A DNA stretch of 64,000 bases from Roseicyclus marinus (GTDB lineage Bacteria > Pseudomonadota > Alphaproteobacteria > Rhodobacterales > Rhodobacteraceae), in assembly GCF_030163795.1 (NCBI RefSeq), contig NZ_JASJOF010000001.1:434001-498000 (forward strand). The letters run 5' to 3'. The stretch's first letter is position 1. Every line of letters starts with the position of its first letter. Shown piece by piece: positions 51,074 to 60,595 of the stretch. Made by a program: the position numbers and the translations under genes. The notes under the pieces were generated by a model. That model saw nothing but the letters and a program-made list of their open reading frames with translations. It did not search any database and was not told the origin of the DNA.

Positions 51074-51802
51074 TCAGGCGCGCGATTGGCGGAGGGCGAG
51101 GGCCACAAGGACCAACGCGCCCAAACCAGCGGCGAGGCCGAAGGTGGTTGCGCCATTTTCGGCGAGGACGCCAGCCAGCGCCCAAGCGACCGCGATGGGA
51201 TAGGTCATCACCCGCAGCCGCAGGGTGAGAACGATCGCCAGACCCAATGCCGCGACCAGCAGAACCCAGCTGAGCGCCGCGGGACTGCCCCAGCCGTAGC
51301 CCATGGCGACGGTGCCCGTCGCGACGCAGGAGGCGGCGGTGAGCCAACCGGCATAAAGGCCGAAGGGAAGCGCATTCCACCCCCGGTCTCGGGCAGGTGC
51401 ATGGGCAAGCGCCCAGAGCGCGCCGCCGAGCATCAGCCAGATCAGGACCGTGGCCATCACAGGCGCGCTGAGCGCGACGGCGATCCAGCTGGCCCCGATG
51501 GCAAGGCTGACGAAAGCGCCCCAGCGGCCCCGGTCCCAATCGGCTGCGGTGTCGCGGCGGAGCAGCCCGTAGCCTGCCGAGGCGAGCAGCCAGAGATAGA
51601 TCACGCCCCAGATCGAAAAGGCCCAGCCTGCCGGTTGGATCGGCGGATCATCGACGGGGATCGGCAGTTGTGTCGGATCGAAACCTGTGAAGGGCTGCGA
51701 GATCAGCGGCGAGACGACGAAGGCCACGGCAGCAACAACCAGCAGCACCGCCTTGAGCTTGGCGCTGTCCTGCGGATCGTCGGGGTGTTCCAGATCAGGC
51801 AA
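51074..51802 (-). CDS. Tryptophan-rich multi-pass membrane protein (TspO/MBR-like region)
   Basis: A 242-residue inner-membrane protein with about seven hydrophobic segments and many Trp residues: [20 protein letters not shown], then [20 protein letters not shown] and [19 protein letters not shown]. The A-F-S-I-W-G-V-I-Y pattern recalls TspO/MBR-related tryptophan-rich proteins, though two further segments are present. No ATG fits; TTG 51802 has GAGGG five bases upstream and lies within the last codons of serS (overlap with the serS stop), so I chose it. Function unknown. Confidence 0.68.
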   Translation of the reverse strand: MPDLEHPDDPQDSAKLKAVLLVVAAVAFVVSPLISQPFTGFDPTQLPIPVDDPPIQPAGWAFSIWGVIYLWLLASAGYGLLRRDTAADWDRGRWGAFVSLAIGASWIAVALSAPVMATVLIWLMLGGALWALAHAPARDRGWNALPFGLYAGWLTAASCVATGTVAMGYGWGSPAALSWVLLVAALGLAIVLTLRLRVMTYPIAVAWALAGVLAENGATTFGLAAGLGALVLVALALRQSRA

Positions 51803-53087
51803 GCTGTCCCTCGGGCGTGATATGTGTCTTGCCTCCCATGTAGGGATGCAATGCCTTGGGCAAAAGGACCGAGCCATCGGCCTGCTGGCCGTTTTCCACC
51901 ACAGCGATCAGGCAACGGCCCACGGCGAGACCGGAGCCGTTCAACGTATGGACGAAATCCGGCTTGCCGCCGCCTGCAGGACGGAACCGGGCGTTCATCC
52001 GCCGCGCCTGGAAATCGCCGCAGGTCGAGACGGAGCTGATCTCGCGATAGGTGTTCTGCCCCGGCAACCACGCCTCGATGTCATAGGTTCGGCGCGCGCC
52101 AAAGCCCATGTCGCCCGTGCAGAGCACAACGGTTCTGTACGGGATTTCAAGGCGTTCAAGGATACCTTCGGCACAGCCGAGCATCCGCTTTTGTTCGGCG
52201 TCGGACTGATCGGGATGGGTGATCGAGACCATCTCGACCTTTTCGAACTGGTGCTGGCGCAACATGCCCGCCGTGTCGCGACCGGCCGATCCGGCCTCGG
52301 AGCGGAAGCAGAGCGAATGGGCGGTGAAGCGTTTGGGAAGGTCGGCCTCGTCAAGGATTGCGCCCGCGACGAGGTTGGTCAGCGAGACTTCGGAGGTGGG
52401 GATGAGCCACCAGCCGTTCGTTGTCTCGTAGCTGTCTTCGCCGAACTTGGGCAGCTGGCCGGTGCCGAACATGGTCTCGGATCGCACGAGAACGGGGCCG
52501 TTCACTTCGGTCAGGCCGTTCTCAAGTGTATGAATATCCAGCATGAATTGCGCCAGCGCGCGGTGCAGGCGGGCGATGGCACCTTGAAGGACCACGAAGC
52601 GCGAGCCCGAGAGTTTCGCCGCCGTCTCGAAATCGAGGCCATGGGAGACGCCCGCGATTTCGAAGTGTTCCTTGGGCTGGAAATCGAAGGCGCGCGGATT
52701 GCCCCACCGGTTGATTTCGACGTTGCCGGTCTCGTCCGCGCCCTCGGGAACGTCGTCCGCGGGCAGGTTCGGGATGGTGGCCAGAAGGTCGCGGAGGGCT
52801 GCGTCCTTTTCCTTGGCCTCTTCTTCAAGCCGGGCGATTTCTTCTTTCTTGTCAGAGACAAGCGCGCGGAGGCGTTCGAATTCCGCGTCGTCGCCGCGGG
52901 CCTTGGCGGCGCCCACGTCCTTGCTGGCGGCGTTGCGATCGGCCTGCGCGGTCTCAGCCGCGAGGATGCAGGCGCGGCGCGCCTCGTCGAGCGTGAGGAT
53001 GGCGGCGGATTGGGGCGGCAGGTTGCGGCGGGCGAGGCCCGCGTCGAAGGCTGCGGGATTGTCGCGGATGGCGCGGATGTCGTGCAT
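51795..53087 (-). CDS. serS: Seryl-tRNA synthetase
   Basis: A 430-residue class II aminoacyl-tRNA synthetase. The N-terminal long antiparallel coiled coil (about 30-105, with [20 protein letters not shown]) reaches the tRNA-Ser long arm. Core motif 2 is [20 protein letters not shown], and motif 3 is near [40 protein letters not shown] and [16 protein letters not shown] are typical of SerRS. Length is normal. The next gene overlaps its end. Confidence 0.97.
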   Translation of the reverse strand: MHDIRAIRDNPAAFDAGLARRNLPPQSAAILTLDEARRACILAAETAQADRNAASKDVGAAKARGDDAEFERLRALVSDKKEEIARLEEEAKEKDAALRDLLATIPNLPADDVPEGADETGNVEINRWGNPRAFDFQPKEHFEIAGVSHGLDFETAAKLSGSRFVVLQGAIARLHRALAQFMLDIHTLENGLTEVNGPVLVRSETMFGTGQLPKFGEDSYETTNGWWLIPTSEVSLTNLVAGAILDEADLPKRFTAHSLCFRSEAGSAGRDTAGMLRQHQFEKVEMVSITHPDQSDAEQKRMLGCAEGILERLEIPYRTVVLCTGDMGFGARRTYDIEAWLPGQNTYREISSVSTCGDFQARRMNARFRPAGGGKPDFVHTLNGSGLAVGRCLIAVVENGQQADGSVLLPKALHPYMGGKTHITPEGQLA

Positions 53088-53534
53088 GGGGCCCTCGTCT
53101 GGCGCTGTCTCGGGGCGGGGTATGCCAGAGCGGGGGGCGGGGGGAAAGGGGGCGGTGGCGCTGTAGGGATTGTGTAAGGAAGCTGTAGGGAATGCGTCGT
53201 GTATCGGGCGTTACCATTGGGCGCACGGAGAGGGGCGGTTGGCGGTGGGTTGGTGCGGGGGTGTGGGACGCAGCGGGCTCTGGCACGGCCGACGATAGGG
53301 GTTTATGGGCGGCGTTTCGTGGGCAGATTGCCCACCCTACGGATGGTGGAGCGCGCACCCCGGGAGCCGGGGGTTGTTGCTGCGGGGTGTCGCGCCCATC
53401 TGGGGCTTGCGTGCCTTGCCTTCGACCAGACCCGAAAGTAGGGTGCGCCGAATTTCGACTGGGGTGCGTGTCCGCGTGCCTCATCCGCCAAAACGATCCG
53501 CCTCGAGATCCGCCAAAAAGGACCGCGTCTGACC
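53088..53534. other. 447-base intergenic stretch with repeats, no supported gene
   Basis: Between divergent serS and yajC. It contains two GCTGTAGGGA copies (about 53160 and 53182), the palindrome at 53319-53340 and a diverged GTAGGGTGCGCC copy near 53438. It also has two ATCCGCCAAAA copies (about 53484 and 53510) just before yajC. Open frames here have no plausible ribosome binding sites. Confidence 0.6.
53319..53340. repeat. GTAGG-type palindromic repeat (copy 6)
   Basis: On the minus strand it reads GTAGGGTGGGCAATC then TGCCCAC, the same sequence as the 38741 and 60074 copies. It lies between serS and yajC. Confidence 0.8.
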
Positions 53535-53822
53535 ATGGAAGCTTTCGCCCAGTTCGTCCCCCTTATCCTGATCTTCGTGATCATGTGGTTCCTGCTGATC
53601 CGCCCGCAGCAGAAGAAGGTGAAGGAGCATCAGGCTATGATCGCAGCGCTTCGCCGGGGCGACGAGGTCGTGACGGCGGGCGGGCTGATCGGCAAGATCA
53701 CCAAGGTCAAGGACGACGCCGAGGTCGAGGTCGAACTGTCGACCGGCGTCAAGGTCCGCGTCCTGCGTCCCACCATCTCGCAGGTCCGTTCCAAGACCGA
53801 GCCCGCTGCCGCCAACGATTGA
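53535..53822 (+). CDS. yajC: Preprotein translocase subunit YajC
   Basis: A 95-residue protein with one N-terminal membrane segment (FVPLILIFVIMWFLLIRP) followed by the family signature QQKKVKEHQAMIAALRRGDE and VVTAGGLIGKITKVKDD. YajC joins SecD and SecF in a subcomplex that supports SecYEG export using the proton-motive force. secD follows 58 bases later. The ATG at 53535 has only a weak ribosome binding region upstream. Confidence 0.95.
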   Translation: MEAFAQFVPLILIFVIMWFLLIRPQQKKVKEHQAMIAALRRGDEVVTAGGLIGKITKVKDDAEVEVELSTGVKVRVLRPTISQVRSKTEPAAAND

Positions 53823-53880
53823 TCCCGTGGGGGCGGTTTGCGCCCCGTCGGACCAGGAGCTTCGGAAAGGGCCCTGAGCG

Positions 53881-55548
53881 ATGTTGCAGATCCCGCTGTG
53901 GAACCGGCTGATGATCATTGTCGTGGTGCTGGCGGGCCTGTCGCTCGCCATGCCGAACCTGTTCTACGACCGGGTCGAGCGGCACAATGACGCCGTGGCC
54001 GCGATCGAGGCCACGGGGGCCAGCACGGATGCGCTGGAGGCCGACCGGGCGCTTTGGCCCGATTTCCTGCCCTCGACGCTGGTGAACCTTGGCCTCGATC
54101 TGCGGGGGGGTGCGCATCTGTTGGCCGAGGTGCAGGTCACGGATGTCTACGAGGCGCGCATGGACAGCCTGTGGCCCGATGTCCGTGACGCGCTGCGTGA
54201 TGCGCGCGATCAGGTCGGCACGATCCGGCGGCAGGATGCGCCGCCCGGCGAATTGCATGTCCGCATCAGTGAACCCGCCGGGATCGCGGCGGCCGTCGCC
54301 GCCGTGCGCGAACTGGCGACGCCCGTGGTGGGCCTGACCGGGATCGCCGCGCCGACGCTGGATGTGCGGGGCGAGAATGACGTGGTGATCGTCACCCTGT
54401 CGGAGGCCGAGCGGCAGGCGACCGATGACCGGACCATGCAGCAATCCGTGGAGATCGTGCGCCGCCGCGTCGACGAGGCCGGCACGCGTGAGCCGACGAT
54501 CCAGCGGCAGGGGTCGGACCGTATCCTGATCCAGGTGCCGGGCATCGGATCGGCGCAGGAATTGAAAGACCTGATCGGCACCACGGCGCGGCTGACCTTT
54601 CACCCGGTCGTCCGCCGCACCACAGACCCGGAGGCGCGTGTCGATGCGCGCGAGATCCTGTTGCCGTCGCTGGACGAGCCGGGTGCCTATTACGTTCTGG
54701 AACAGACCCCGGTCGTGACGGGCGACGATCTGGTCGACAGCCAGCCTGCCTTCGACCAACAGACCGGGCAACCGGCCGTAACCTTCCGGTTCAACCCGTC
54801 GGGCGCGCGCGATTTCGGCGATTATACCGCGGCCAATATCGGTGCACCTTTTGCCATCGTATTGGACGAGGAAGTCATCTCCGCCCCTGTCATCCGATCG
54901 GCGATCACCGGCGGGTCCGGGCAGATCACCGGGAATTTCACGGTGGCGGAATCCACCGAACTGTCCGTGTTGTTGCGCGCGGGCGCATTGCCGGCTGAGA
55001 TGGTGTTCCTCGAGGAGCGGACCATCGGCCCCGAACTGGGCGCGGACAGCATCCAGGCGGGCGAGATCGCGGCGCTGGTCGCCTTTGCCGCCGTGCTGGT
55101 CTTCATGGTGATGAGCTACGGGTTGTTCGGTGTCTTTGCCTCGGTCGCCCTGATCCTGAACGTGGGGTTGATCTTTGGCGTGTTGAGCCTGATCGGGGCC
55201 ACGCTGACCCTGCCCGGGATCGCGGGGATCGTTCTGACCATCGGGATGGCGGTGGATGCGAACGTGCTGGTCTTCGAACGCATCCGCGAGGAATTGAAGA
55301 CCGCCAAGGGCCCGGCGCGGGCCATCGAACTGGGCTATTCCCGTGCGCTGTCGGCCATCGTGGACGCGAACCTGACGACCTTCATCATCGCGGTGATCCT
55401 CTTCGTTCTGGGCTCGGGCCCGGTGCGCGGGTTCTCGGTGACGCTGGGGATCGGGATCATCACGTCGGTCTTCACCGCGATCTATGTCACCCGCCTTATC
55501 ATCGTGACCTGGTTCGACCGGGCCCGCCCAAAGACAATCGAGGTCTGA
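53881..55548 (+). CDS. secD: Protein translocase subunit SecD
   Basis: A 555-residue inner-membrane protein of the RND-like SecD/F family. One N-terminal segment is followed by a large periplasmic P1 domain (about 40-370, starting after NLGLDLRGGAHLLAEVQ). Five C-terminal segments follow, with LGADSIQAGEIAALVAFAAV, LTIGMAVDANVLVFERIREE (the conserved DANVLVFERIRE) and LGSGPVRGFSVTLGIGIITS. It couples proton flow to the release of exported proteins from SecYEG. secF follows after 4 bases. Confidence 0.96.
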   Translation: MLQIPLWNRLMIIVVVLAGLSLAMPNLFYDRVERHNDAVAAIEATGASTDALEADRALWPDFLPSTLVNLGLDLRGGAHLLAEVQVTDVYEARMDSLWPDVRDALRDARDQVGTIRRQDAPPGELHVRISEPAGIAAAVAAVRELATPVVGLTGIAAPTLDVRGENDVVIVTLSEAERQATDDRTMQQSVEIVRRRVDEAGTREPTIQRQGSDRILIQVPGIGSAQELKDLIGTTARLTFHPVVRRTTDPEARVDAREILLPSLDEPGAYYVLEQTPVVTGDDLVDSQPAFDQQTGQPAVTFRFNPSGARDFGDYTAANIGAPFAIVLDEEVISAPVIRSAITGGSGQITGNFTVAESTELSVLLRAGALPAEMVFLEERTIGPELGADSIQAGEIAALVAFAAVLVFMVMSYGLFGVFASVALILNVGLIFGVLSLIGATLTLPGIAGIVLTIGMAVDANVLVFERIREELKTAKGPARAIELGYSRALSAIVDANLTTFIIAVILFVLGSGPVRGFSVTLGIGIITSVFTAIYVTRLIIVTWFDRARPKTIEV

Positions 55549-55552
55549 TCCC

Positions 55553-56521
55553 ATGCGCCTGCGCCTCATCCCCGACGAGACCAACATCGATTTCTTCAAA
55601 CATGCGCGGCTGACCTTTGGCGCCTCGGTCGTGGCGATGGTCTTGTCGCTCGGCATCTGGTTCGCGATGGGGCTGAATTTCGGCATCGATTTCCTTGGCG
55701 GCACGACGATCCGCACGGAAAGCACGGAACCCGTGGACGTGGGTGCCTATCGCGCCGCGTTGGAGGCGCTGGATCTGGGCGATGTGTCGATTACCGAGGT
55801 GTTCGACCCGACCTTCGGACCGGACGAGAATGTTGCCATGATCCGCATTCAGGCGCAGGATGGCGAGGAAAGCGTGACGCCCGAGACGATCACCGCCGTG
55901 CAAGACGCCCTGCGGACCGTCTATCCGGCCATGCAGTTCCCGAGCGTGGAATCGGTTGGCCCCAAGGTGTCGGGCGAATTGATCCAGACCGCGATACTTG
56001 CCGTTCTGGCGTCGCTTGCCGCGATCTTGGTCTATATCTGGCTGCGGTTCGAATGGCAGTTTTCGGTCGGTGCGGTGGCGGCGCTGGTGCATGATATCGT
56101 GCTGACCATCGGCTTGTTCAGTCTGCTCCAGATCCGGTTCGACCTGGCGACCATCGCGGCGCTTTTGACCATCGTGGGCTATTCGATCAACGACACGGTC
56201 GTGATCTTCGACCGGCTGCGCGAGAACCTGATCAAGTACAAGACACGTGGTTTGCAGGACGTCATGAACCTGTCCGCGAACGAGACGCTTTCGCGCACCT
56301 TGATGACGAGCGGCACGACGCTTTTGGCGCTTTTGGCGCTGATGGTGCTGGGCGGCGACGTGATCCGCGGCTTTGTCTTCGCGATCTTTTGGGGCGTGAT
56401 CGTGGGGACCTATTCCTCCATCTTCGTGGCCAAGAACATCGTTCTGATGATCGGGGTGAAGCGGGATTGGTCCAAGCCGGATCAGAAATCGGGTACGCAG
56501 TTTTCCAACATCGATGCCTGA
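55553..56521 (+). CDS. secF: Protein translocase subunit SecF
   Basis: A 322-residue inner-membrane partner of SecD: NFGIDFLGGTTIRTES after the first segment, a smaller periplasmic domain, then five segments. YSINDTVVIFDRLRENL and RTLMTSGTTLLALLALM are diagnostic. Length is normal. Its stop codon region overlaps the start of the TauE/SafE-like gene by 8 bases, so translation is likely coupled. Confidence 0.96.
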   Translation: MRLRLIPDETNIDFFKHARLTFGASVVAMVLSLGIWFAMGLNFGIDFLGGTTIRTESTEPVDVGAYRAALEALDLGDVSITEVFDPTFGPDENVAMIRIQAQDGEESVTPETITAVQDALRTVYPAMQFPSVESVGPKVSGELIQTAILAVLASLAAILVYIWLRFEWQFSVGAVAALVHDIVLTIGLFSLLQIRFDLATIAALLTIVGYSINDTVVIFDRLRENLIKYKTRGLQDVMNLSANETLSRTLMTSGTTLLALLALMVLGGDVIRGFVFAIFWGVIVGTYSSIFVAKNIVLMIGVKRDWSKPDQKSGTQFSNIDA

Positions 56522-57266
56522 CGGGCTTGCAGCGGCGCTGTCGCTCCCGGGTCTTTGGGGATTGCTCGGCGCGGTGATGGTGGCGGGCCTTGTGTTCGGC
56601 TTTGCAGGCTTTGGCGCGGCGCTGATCTTTTTGCCGGTCGCGGTCGCGTTGGTGCCGCCGGAACTGGCGGTGGCGGCCTTCTCGGTCTCGGCCCTGTCAT
56701 CGCTTGTCACCGTCGTGCCGCGCGCCTTTGGACAGACGGACAAGCGCGCGTTGGGGCAATTGCTGCTGGCGACCATGCTGAGCTTTCCGCTGGGGGTCTG
56801 GGTGTTGCGCACGGGCGACGAGGGGACGATCCGCTGGGCGGTCTCGATCGTCGTCTTGGTGACGCTGGCGGCGCTGGTGGCGGGATGGCGGATGCGGACG
56901 GCGCCGGGCGCGGCGACGCGGCTGGGTGTAGGGGCGGCCACCGGGATCGTCGGGGGGGCCACCGGGTTGACGGGGCCTGTGGTCATCTTGTTCAACCTCG
57001 GCGCTGGGGCGCCCGCCGCGGTGACGCGGGCCAACACGCTGGTCTTTCTGACCTTGTCCGCGCTTTTGCTGCTGCCGCATCTGTGGCTGCAGGGCCTGTT
57101 GCGCCCGGAGGCGCTGTGGCTGGGCCTTTTGCTGGTGCTGCCCTATGCTTTGGGGAACCGGATCGGGCAGGCGCTGTTCGATCCCGCAGCCGAAGCGATC
57201 TACCGGCGCGTGGCCTATGCGATCATCGCGGCCTCGGCGCTGGTCGGATTGCCGGTCTGGACGTGA
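56514..57266 (+). CDS. Sulfite exporter TauE/SafE (TSUP) family protein
   Basis: A 250-residue inner-membrane protein with eight segments. The N-terminal half has VFGFAGFGAALIFLPVAVAL; the C-terminal repeat has GIVGGATGLTGPVVILFNLG. The repeated G-F-x-G-x-G type motif is typical of TSUP, which moves sulfite, sulfoacetate or similar anions. Its insertion between secF and the Mth938-like gene, with an 8-base overlap, places it in the sec operon, though a link to export is not implied. Confidence 0.85.
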   Translation: MPDGLAAALSLPGLWGLLGAVMVAGLVFGFAGFGAALIFLPVAVALVPPELAVAAFSVSALSSLVTVVPRAFGQTDKRALGQLLLATMLSFPLGVWVLRTGDEGTIRWAVSIVVLVTLAALVAGWRMRTAPGAATRLGVGAATGIVGGATGLTGPVVILFNLGAGAPAAVTRANTLVFLTLSALLLLPHLWLQGLLRPEALWLGLLLVLPYALGNRIGQALFDPAAEAIYRRVAYAIIAASALVGLPVWT

Positions 57267-57282
57267 AGGAAAGGATGCCGCG

Positions 57283-57636
57283 ATGCGCATGAACGAGGTG
57301 ACATTCGACGACAGCCGCCCGGTGGATGGCTACGGGCCGGGTTTCTTCCGCGTGGGCGGAGAAATCGTGCAAGGCGCGGTCATCATCCTGCCCTCGGGCG
57401 TGACGGGCTGGGAGGGCTATGGCGATGTCTCCCGGCTGGTGGCGGCGGCGGGCGAGATCGACGTGATCTTCATCGGCACGGGGGCCGAGATCGCACAGAT
57501 CCCGCGGGAGTTGCGGGCGGCACTGGAAGGTGCGGGGCTGGGCGTCGAGATCGCGGCGAGCCCTGCGGCCTGCCGGACGTATAACGTGCTTTTGTCCGAG
57601 GGCCGGCGCGTAGGGCTGGCGGCGCTGCCGGTATGA
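57283..57636 (+). CDS. Mth938-like domain protein (NDUFAF3 family)
   Basis: A 117-residue protein with the Mth938/DUF498 fold: IQGAVIILPSGVTGWEGY-like segment (EIVQGAVIILPSGVTGWEG), then EIDVIFIGTGAEIAQIPREL and a C-terminal SPAACRTYNVLLSEGRRVGL. The mitochondrial relative NDUFAF3 helps assemble complex I, and bacterial members often lie beside secDF, as here. The ATG at 57283 is chosen; a second ATG two codons on is possible. Confidence 0.87.
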   Translation: MRMNEVTFDDSRPVDGYGPGFFRVGGEIVQGAVIILPSGVTGWEGYGDVSRLVAAAGEIDVIFIGTGAEIAQIPRELRAALEGAGLGVEIAASPAACRTYNVLLSEGRRVGLAALPV

Positions 57637-57641
57637 GCCTC

Positions 57642-57681
57642 GGGCCGCGCGCCCGTGATGGGCGGCGGGCCTGAGTTTTTT
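57642..57681 (+). terminator. Probable terminator of the yajC-secDF operon
   Basis: GGGCCGCGCGCCC and GGGCGGCGGGCC form an imperfect GC-rich hairpin with a small loop, followed after GAG by TTTTTT. It lies just after the last gene of the operon. Confidence 0.5.
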
Positions 57682-57724
57682 GGCCAAGATGAAGGGCAGG
57701 GCGTGCGTTAACCTTGATGCGGGG

Positions 57725-58429
57725 TTAACGGGGCAGTTGGCCTGTCGGCAGGGCGAGGCCGCCAAGGATCATCACCCGCAATTCGCGTTCGAGCTTGCGC
57801 CGGATCGCGGCGGCGAAATCGTCATGCGTCATGGCGTATTCGACGAAGGCGCCGGGGCCGCGGATGACCTCTTCGAGGTAGTAATCCTCGATCCCGCGCG
57901 AGGCGCCGCCGATGGCCAGCGCGTTGACGGTGATGCCGTCGAAGGGGAAATGTTCAAAGGCCGCAGCCGGATCGAAGCCGTCATTGTTCATCCCGTCGCC
58001 CGAGATGTCGAGCGTTTGGAACAGGCAGGGCGGCGCAGTGGCGAAATGGCCCGCCGCATATCCCAGCGCATAGCCGAGCGCGGTGGGGAAATCCTGATGG
58101 CGGCGCTGCTGGCGTGCGATGCGTTCGGCGATACGCGTCAGGTCCTCTTCTGAGGTGACGAGCGTCCAGTCGACCACGAGATCTTGCTGGAAACGGCCCG
58201 ACCATTCGAAGATCGAGAGCGCCACCGGGCCCGGACCGTTCAGAAACGCCTCGACGATTTCGGGCGCGATGAGGGCCGAGGCGAGGCCCGACGTCTGTTG
58301 AACGTATTCTGCGGGATCCACCGAGGCCGAGACATCGACGCCCAAAAGCAGCGCAAGGCGGCACTGATCCTGCGCCGCAGCGGGGCCCGCCGCCGCCAGC
58401 GCAAGCGCCAATGCCGCCGCGCGTTTCAC
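57725..58429 (-). CDS. Exported DUF1194 (VWA-like) protein
   Basis: A 234-residue protein starting at GTG (58429; overlap GTGA with gloA stop) with a Sec signal [20 protein letters not shown]. The mature part has the MIDAS-type DVSASVDPAEYV loop (DxSxS) and TLDISGDGMNNDG, both typical of the DUF1194 branch of von Willebrand A-like proteins. Function in the periplasm unknown. Two cysteines (CRLAL and PPCLFQ) may pair. Confidence 0.87.
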   Translation of the reverse strand: MKRAAALALALAAAGPAAAQDQCRLALLLGVDVSASVDPAEYVQQTSGLASALIAPEIVEAFLNGPGPVALSIFEWSGRFQQDLVVDWTLVTSEEDLTRIAERIARQQRRHQDFPTALGYALGYAAGHFATAPPCLFQTLDISGDGMNNDGFDPAAAFEHFPFDGITVNALAIGGASRGIEDYYLEEVIRGPGAFVEYAMTHDDFAAAIRRKLERELRVMILGGLALPTGQLPR

Positions 58430-58854
58430 CAGTGACCCGTGTTGGGCATCGAAGCCCAAGGCTCTGCGGGGGCCAGCGCCTCGCCTTCCTGCAACAGCTC
58501 GATCGAGACATTGTCGGGCGAGCGGACGAAGGCCATGTAGCCGTCGCGTGGCGGGCGGTTGATCGTCACGCCATTGTCCATCAGGTGCTGGCACACGGCG
58601 TAGATATCGCCCACCCGGTAGGCGAGATGGCCGAAATGGCGGCTGTCGGATGGCAGGCCGTCATCGCCATCCCAGTTGTAGGTCAGTTCGACCGGGCATT
58701 CCGGCTGGCCCGGGGGGGCCATGAAAACCAGCGTGAAACGGCCCTTTTCACTGTCGGTGCGGCGCGTCTCCTCCAGCCCCAGCAGGCGGTAGAAGGCCAT
58801 CGAAGCCTCCAGATCCTTCACCCGGACCATCGTGTGCAGGTATTTGAGTGTCAT
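58426..58854 (-). CDS. gloA: Lactoylglutathione lyase (glyoxalase I) family protein
   Basis: A 142-residue VOC-fold protein: [20 protein letters not shown] at the start (metal-binding His), VELTYNWDG and [19 protein letters not shown] with further ligands, and the C-terminal [11 protein letters not shown] with the catalytic Glu. Glyoxalase I turns the methylglyoxal-glutathione hemithioacetal into lactoylglutathione. Three in-frame ATGs lie close together; 58854 fits best with AAGGA. It is followed by the DUF1194 gene with a 4-base overlap. Confidence 0.85.
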   Translation of the reverse strand: MTLKYLHTMVRVKDLEASMAFYRLLGLEETRRTDSEKGRFTLVFMAPPGQPECPVELTYNWDGDDGLPSDSRHFGHLAYRVGDIYAVCQHLMDNGVTINRPPRDGYMAFVRSPDNVSIELLQEGEALAPAEPWASMPNTGHW

Positions 58855-59047
58855 CGCCATCATTCCTTGTTCCACGTTCGAAGCGCAGTCTAGCGCGGCC
58901 CTGCGCGGGGCACAGCCCCGGGGTGCGGTAAATTTCCTGTGGGTAAATGCGCCGCCTGCATCCCCCTTTATCTTGCGGCAAGGCGGGTGCGTGATGCAAG
59001 ATATGGGGGTTCGCCCCCAAAGACCCCAGACAGGAAGGAGAGGCGCG

Positions 59048-59953
59048 ATGCCGATCACACCCGAAGCCCAGGCCGAGATCGACGCCGCCCGCGCCAGCGC
59101 GCGCCCCACGTTGCGCGCCGTCAGCGAAGGGATGGAGGCGCAGCTTTATACCGCCCACCCGGTGCTGGATCACGGCTTTGTCCGCGTCATCGACTATATG
59201 GGCGATGACAGCGCCATCGTGCAGGCCGCCCGCGTCAGCTACGGCGCGGGCACCAAGCATGTTTCGAATGACGAGGGGTTGATCCGCTACCTGATGCGGC
59301 ATTGGCATTCGACGCCGTTCGAGATGTGCGAGGTCAAGTTCCACGTCAAATTGCCGGTCTTCGTGGCGCGGCAATGGATCCGGCACCGGACGGCCAATGT
59401 GAACGAATATTCGGCGCGATATTCGATCCTCGACCGAGAATTCTACATCCCCGAGCCGGGCCAGTTGGCCGCGCAATCGACGGTGAACAACCAGGGCCGG
59501 GGGGCGGTTCTGGAAGGGGCGGAGGCCGCGCGCGTGCTGGAGATGCTGAAATCCGACGCGATGCGCGCCTATGACCATTACGAGGAGATGCTGAGCCAGG
59601 ACGGCCAGCAGGGGCTGGCCCGCGAATTGGCGCGGATGAACCTGCCCGCCAATGTCTACACGCAATGGTATTGGAAGACGGATCTGCACAACCTGTTCCA
59701 TTTCCTGCGGCTGAGGGCCGATGCCCATGCGCAGTATGAAATCCGGGTCTATGCGGAATTGATGTGCAAGCTCGTGGCCGATTGGGTGCCGCTCGCCTAT
59801 ACGGCCTTTGCAGATTACCGGATGGGCGGCGTGTCGGTCAGCGCCAAGGGGGTCGAGGTGATCCGGCGGCGTCTTGCGGGTGAGGCCGTGACGCAGGAGA
59901 CGAGCGGCATGAGCAAGGGGGAATGGCGGGAGTTTGTCGAGGTGTTTGGGTGA
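59048..59953 (+). CDS. thyX: Flavin-dependent thymidylate synthase ThyX
   Basis: A 301-residue FAD-dependent enzyme that methylates dUMP to dTMP using methylene-THF and NADPH. The ThyX motif [15 protein letters not shown] starts at residue 112 (RHRx7S). [20 protein letters not shown] precedes it and the later [20 protein letters not shown] is typical of the family. Length is a little above the usual 220-300. No thyA is seen nearby. The ATG at 59048 follows AGGAGAGGCGCG. Confidence 0.96.
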   Translation: MPITPEAQAEIDAARASARPTLRAVSEGMEAQLYTAHPVLDHGFVRVIDYMGDDSAIVQAARVSYGAGTKHVSNDEGLIRYLMRHWHSTPFEMCEVKFHVKLPVFVARQWIRHRTANVNEYSARYSILDREFYIPEPGQLAAQSTVNNQGRGAVLEGAEAARVLEMLKSDAMRAYDHYEEMLSQDGQQGLARELARMNLPANVYTQWYWKTDLHNLFHFLRLRADAHAQYEIRVYAELMCKLVADWVPLAYTAFADYRMGGVSVSAKGVEVIRRRLAGEAVTQETSGMSKGEWREFVEVFG

Positions 59954-59971
59954 GCGGTTTTTGGCGGGCGC

Positions 59972-60029
59972 GTGGTGGGTTTCACCCACCCTACGCTTGT
60001 CGTTTTGTAGGGTGGGTGAAACCCACCAC
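59972..60029. repeat. Paired GTAGG palindromes in head-to-head 23-bp inverted repeat
   Basis: 59972-59994 and 60007-60029 are exact 23-base reverse complements separated by 12 bases. Each arm is itself a palindrome: GTAGGGTGGGT-GAA-ACCCACCAC. It lies 18 bases after the thyX stop between convergent thyX and cspA and could act as a bidirectional terminator. Confidence 0.9.
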
Positions 60030-60073
60030 ACGCCCGCAGCGGGATGTCGCACGTGGTTTGGGGGGAGACCCAT

Positions 60074-60096
60074 GGTGGGCAGATTGCCCACCCTAC
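60074..60096. repeat. GTAGG-type palindromic repeat (copy 9)
   Basis: GGTGGGCA-GAT-TGCCCACC followed by CTAC is the reverse complement of the 38741 copy. With flanking AT the identity is 25 bases. Confidence 0.85.
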
Positions 60097-60168
60097 GGCG
60101 TCGCATCGGGATGAGGAAAGGTGCGCCGGGGGGCGCACCCTCTGTCTGTCTTGGGGAAATACCCGGCC

Positions 60169-60378
60169 TCAGCCGATCTTTTGCAACTCCACCGCCGATT
60201 CGCGGCCGTCGCGGCCGGCGCGCAGCTCGTAGCTGAGCTTGGTGTTGTCGGGCAGGTCGGTCATGCCGGCGCGCTCAACGGCGGAGATGTGGACGAACAC
60301 GTCCTTGCCGCCATCATCGGGGGCGATGAAGCCGAACCCCTTGGTGGTGTTGAACCATTTCACGGTGCCAGTGGGCAT
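60169..60378 (-). CDS. Cold shock domain protein (CspA family)
   Basis: A 69-residue single OB-fold protein that binds RNA and single-stranded DNA. RNP1 is KGFGFIAPDDG and RNP2 is DVFVHISAVERAG. The N-terminus MPTGTVKWFNTTKGFG is typical. Its leader contains a GCCCGGG/CCCGGGC hairpin (60410-60416/60428-60434) 32 bases before the ATG, and csp messages often have structured leaders. Rhodobacterales have several paralogues, so I give no numbered symbol. Confidence 0.95.
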   Translation of the reverse strand: MPTGTVKWFNTTKGFGFIAPDDGGKDVFVHISAVERAGMTDLPDNTKLSYELRAGRDGRESAVELQKIG

Positions 60379-60595
60379 CGGTCTGTCTTTCCTTCTCAAG
60401 TCCACAGGAGCCCGGGGGCTACATCCGCCCGGGCGCGGAGACAGGATACGCGTCTTGCACCTCCCCCCCACATGGGAAAGCATGGCGCGGGATATGTAAA
60501 AAACAAGCGGCGCTGGCGGGGCCGGGGGGAAGGCCCGGCCGGTTTTCGCGCAGGGCGTGTAGGCTTGGGTTGCGGGTGCTGAAAAAGAGGGCGGA

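Noticed and set aside
60500-60560. GGCCGGG/CCCGGCC hairpin followed by TTTTC considered as a terminator
   Set aside because: It lies between divergent genes (cspA and the ArsC-like gene), where no transcript should end; at most it is a leader element.
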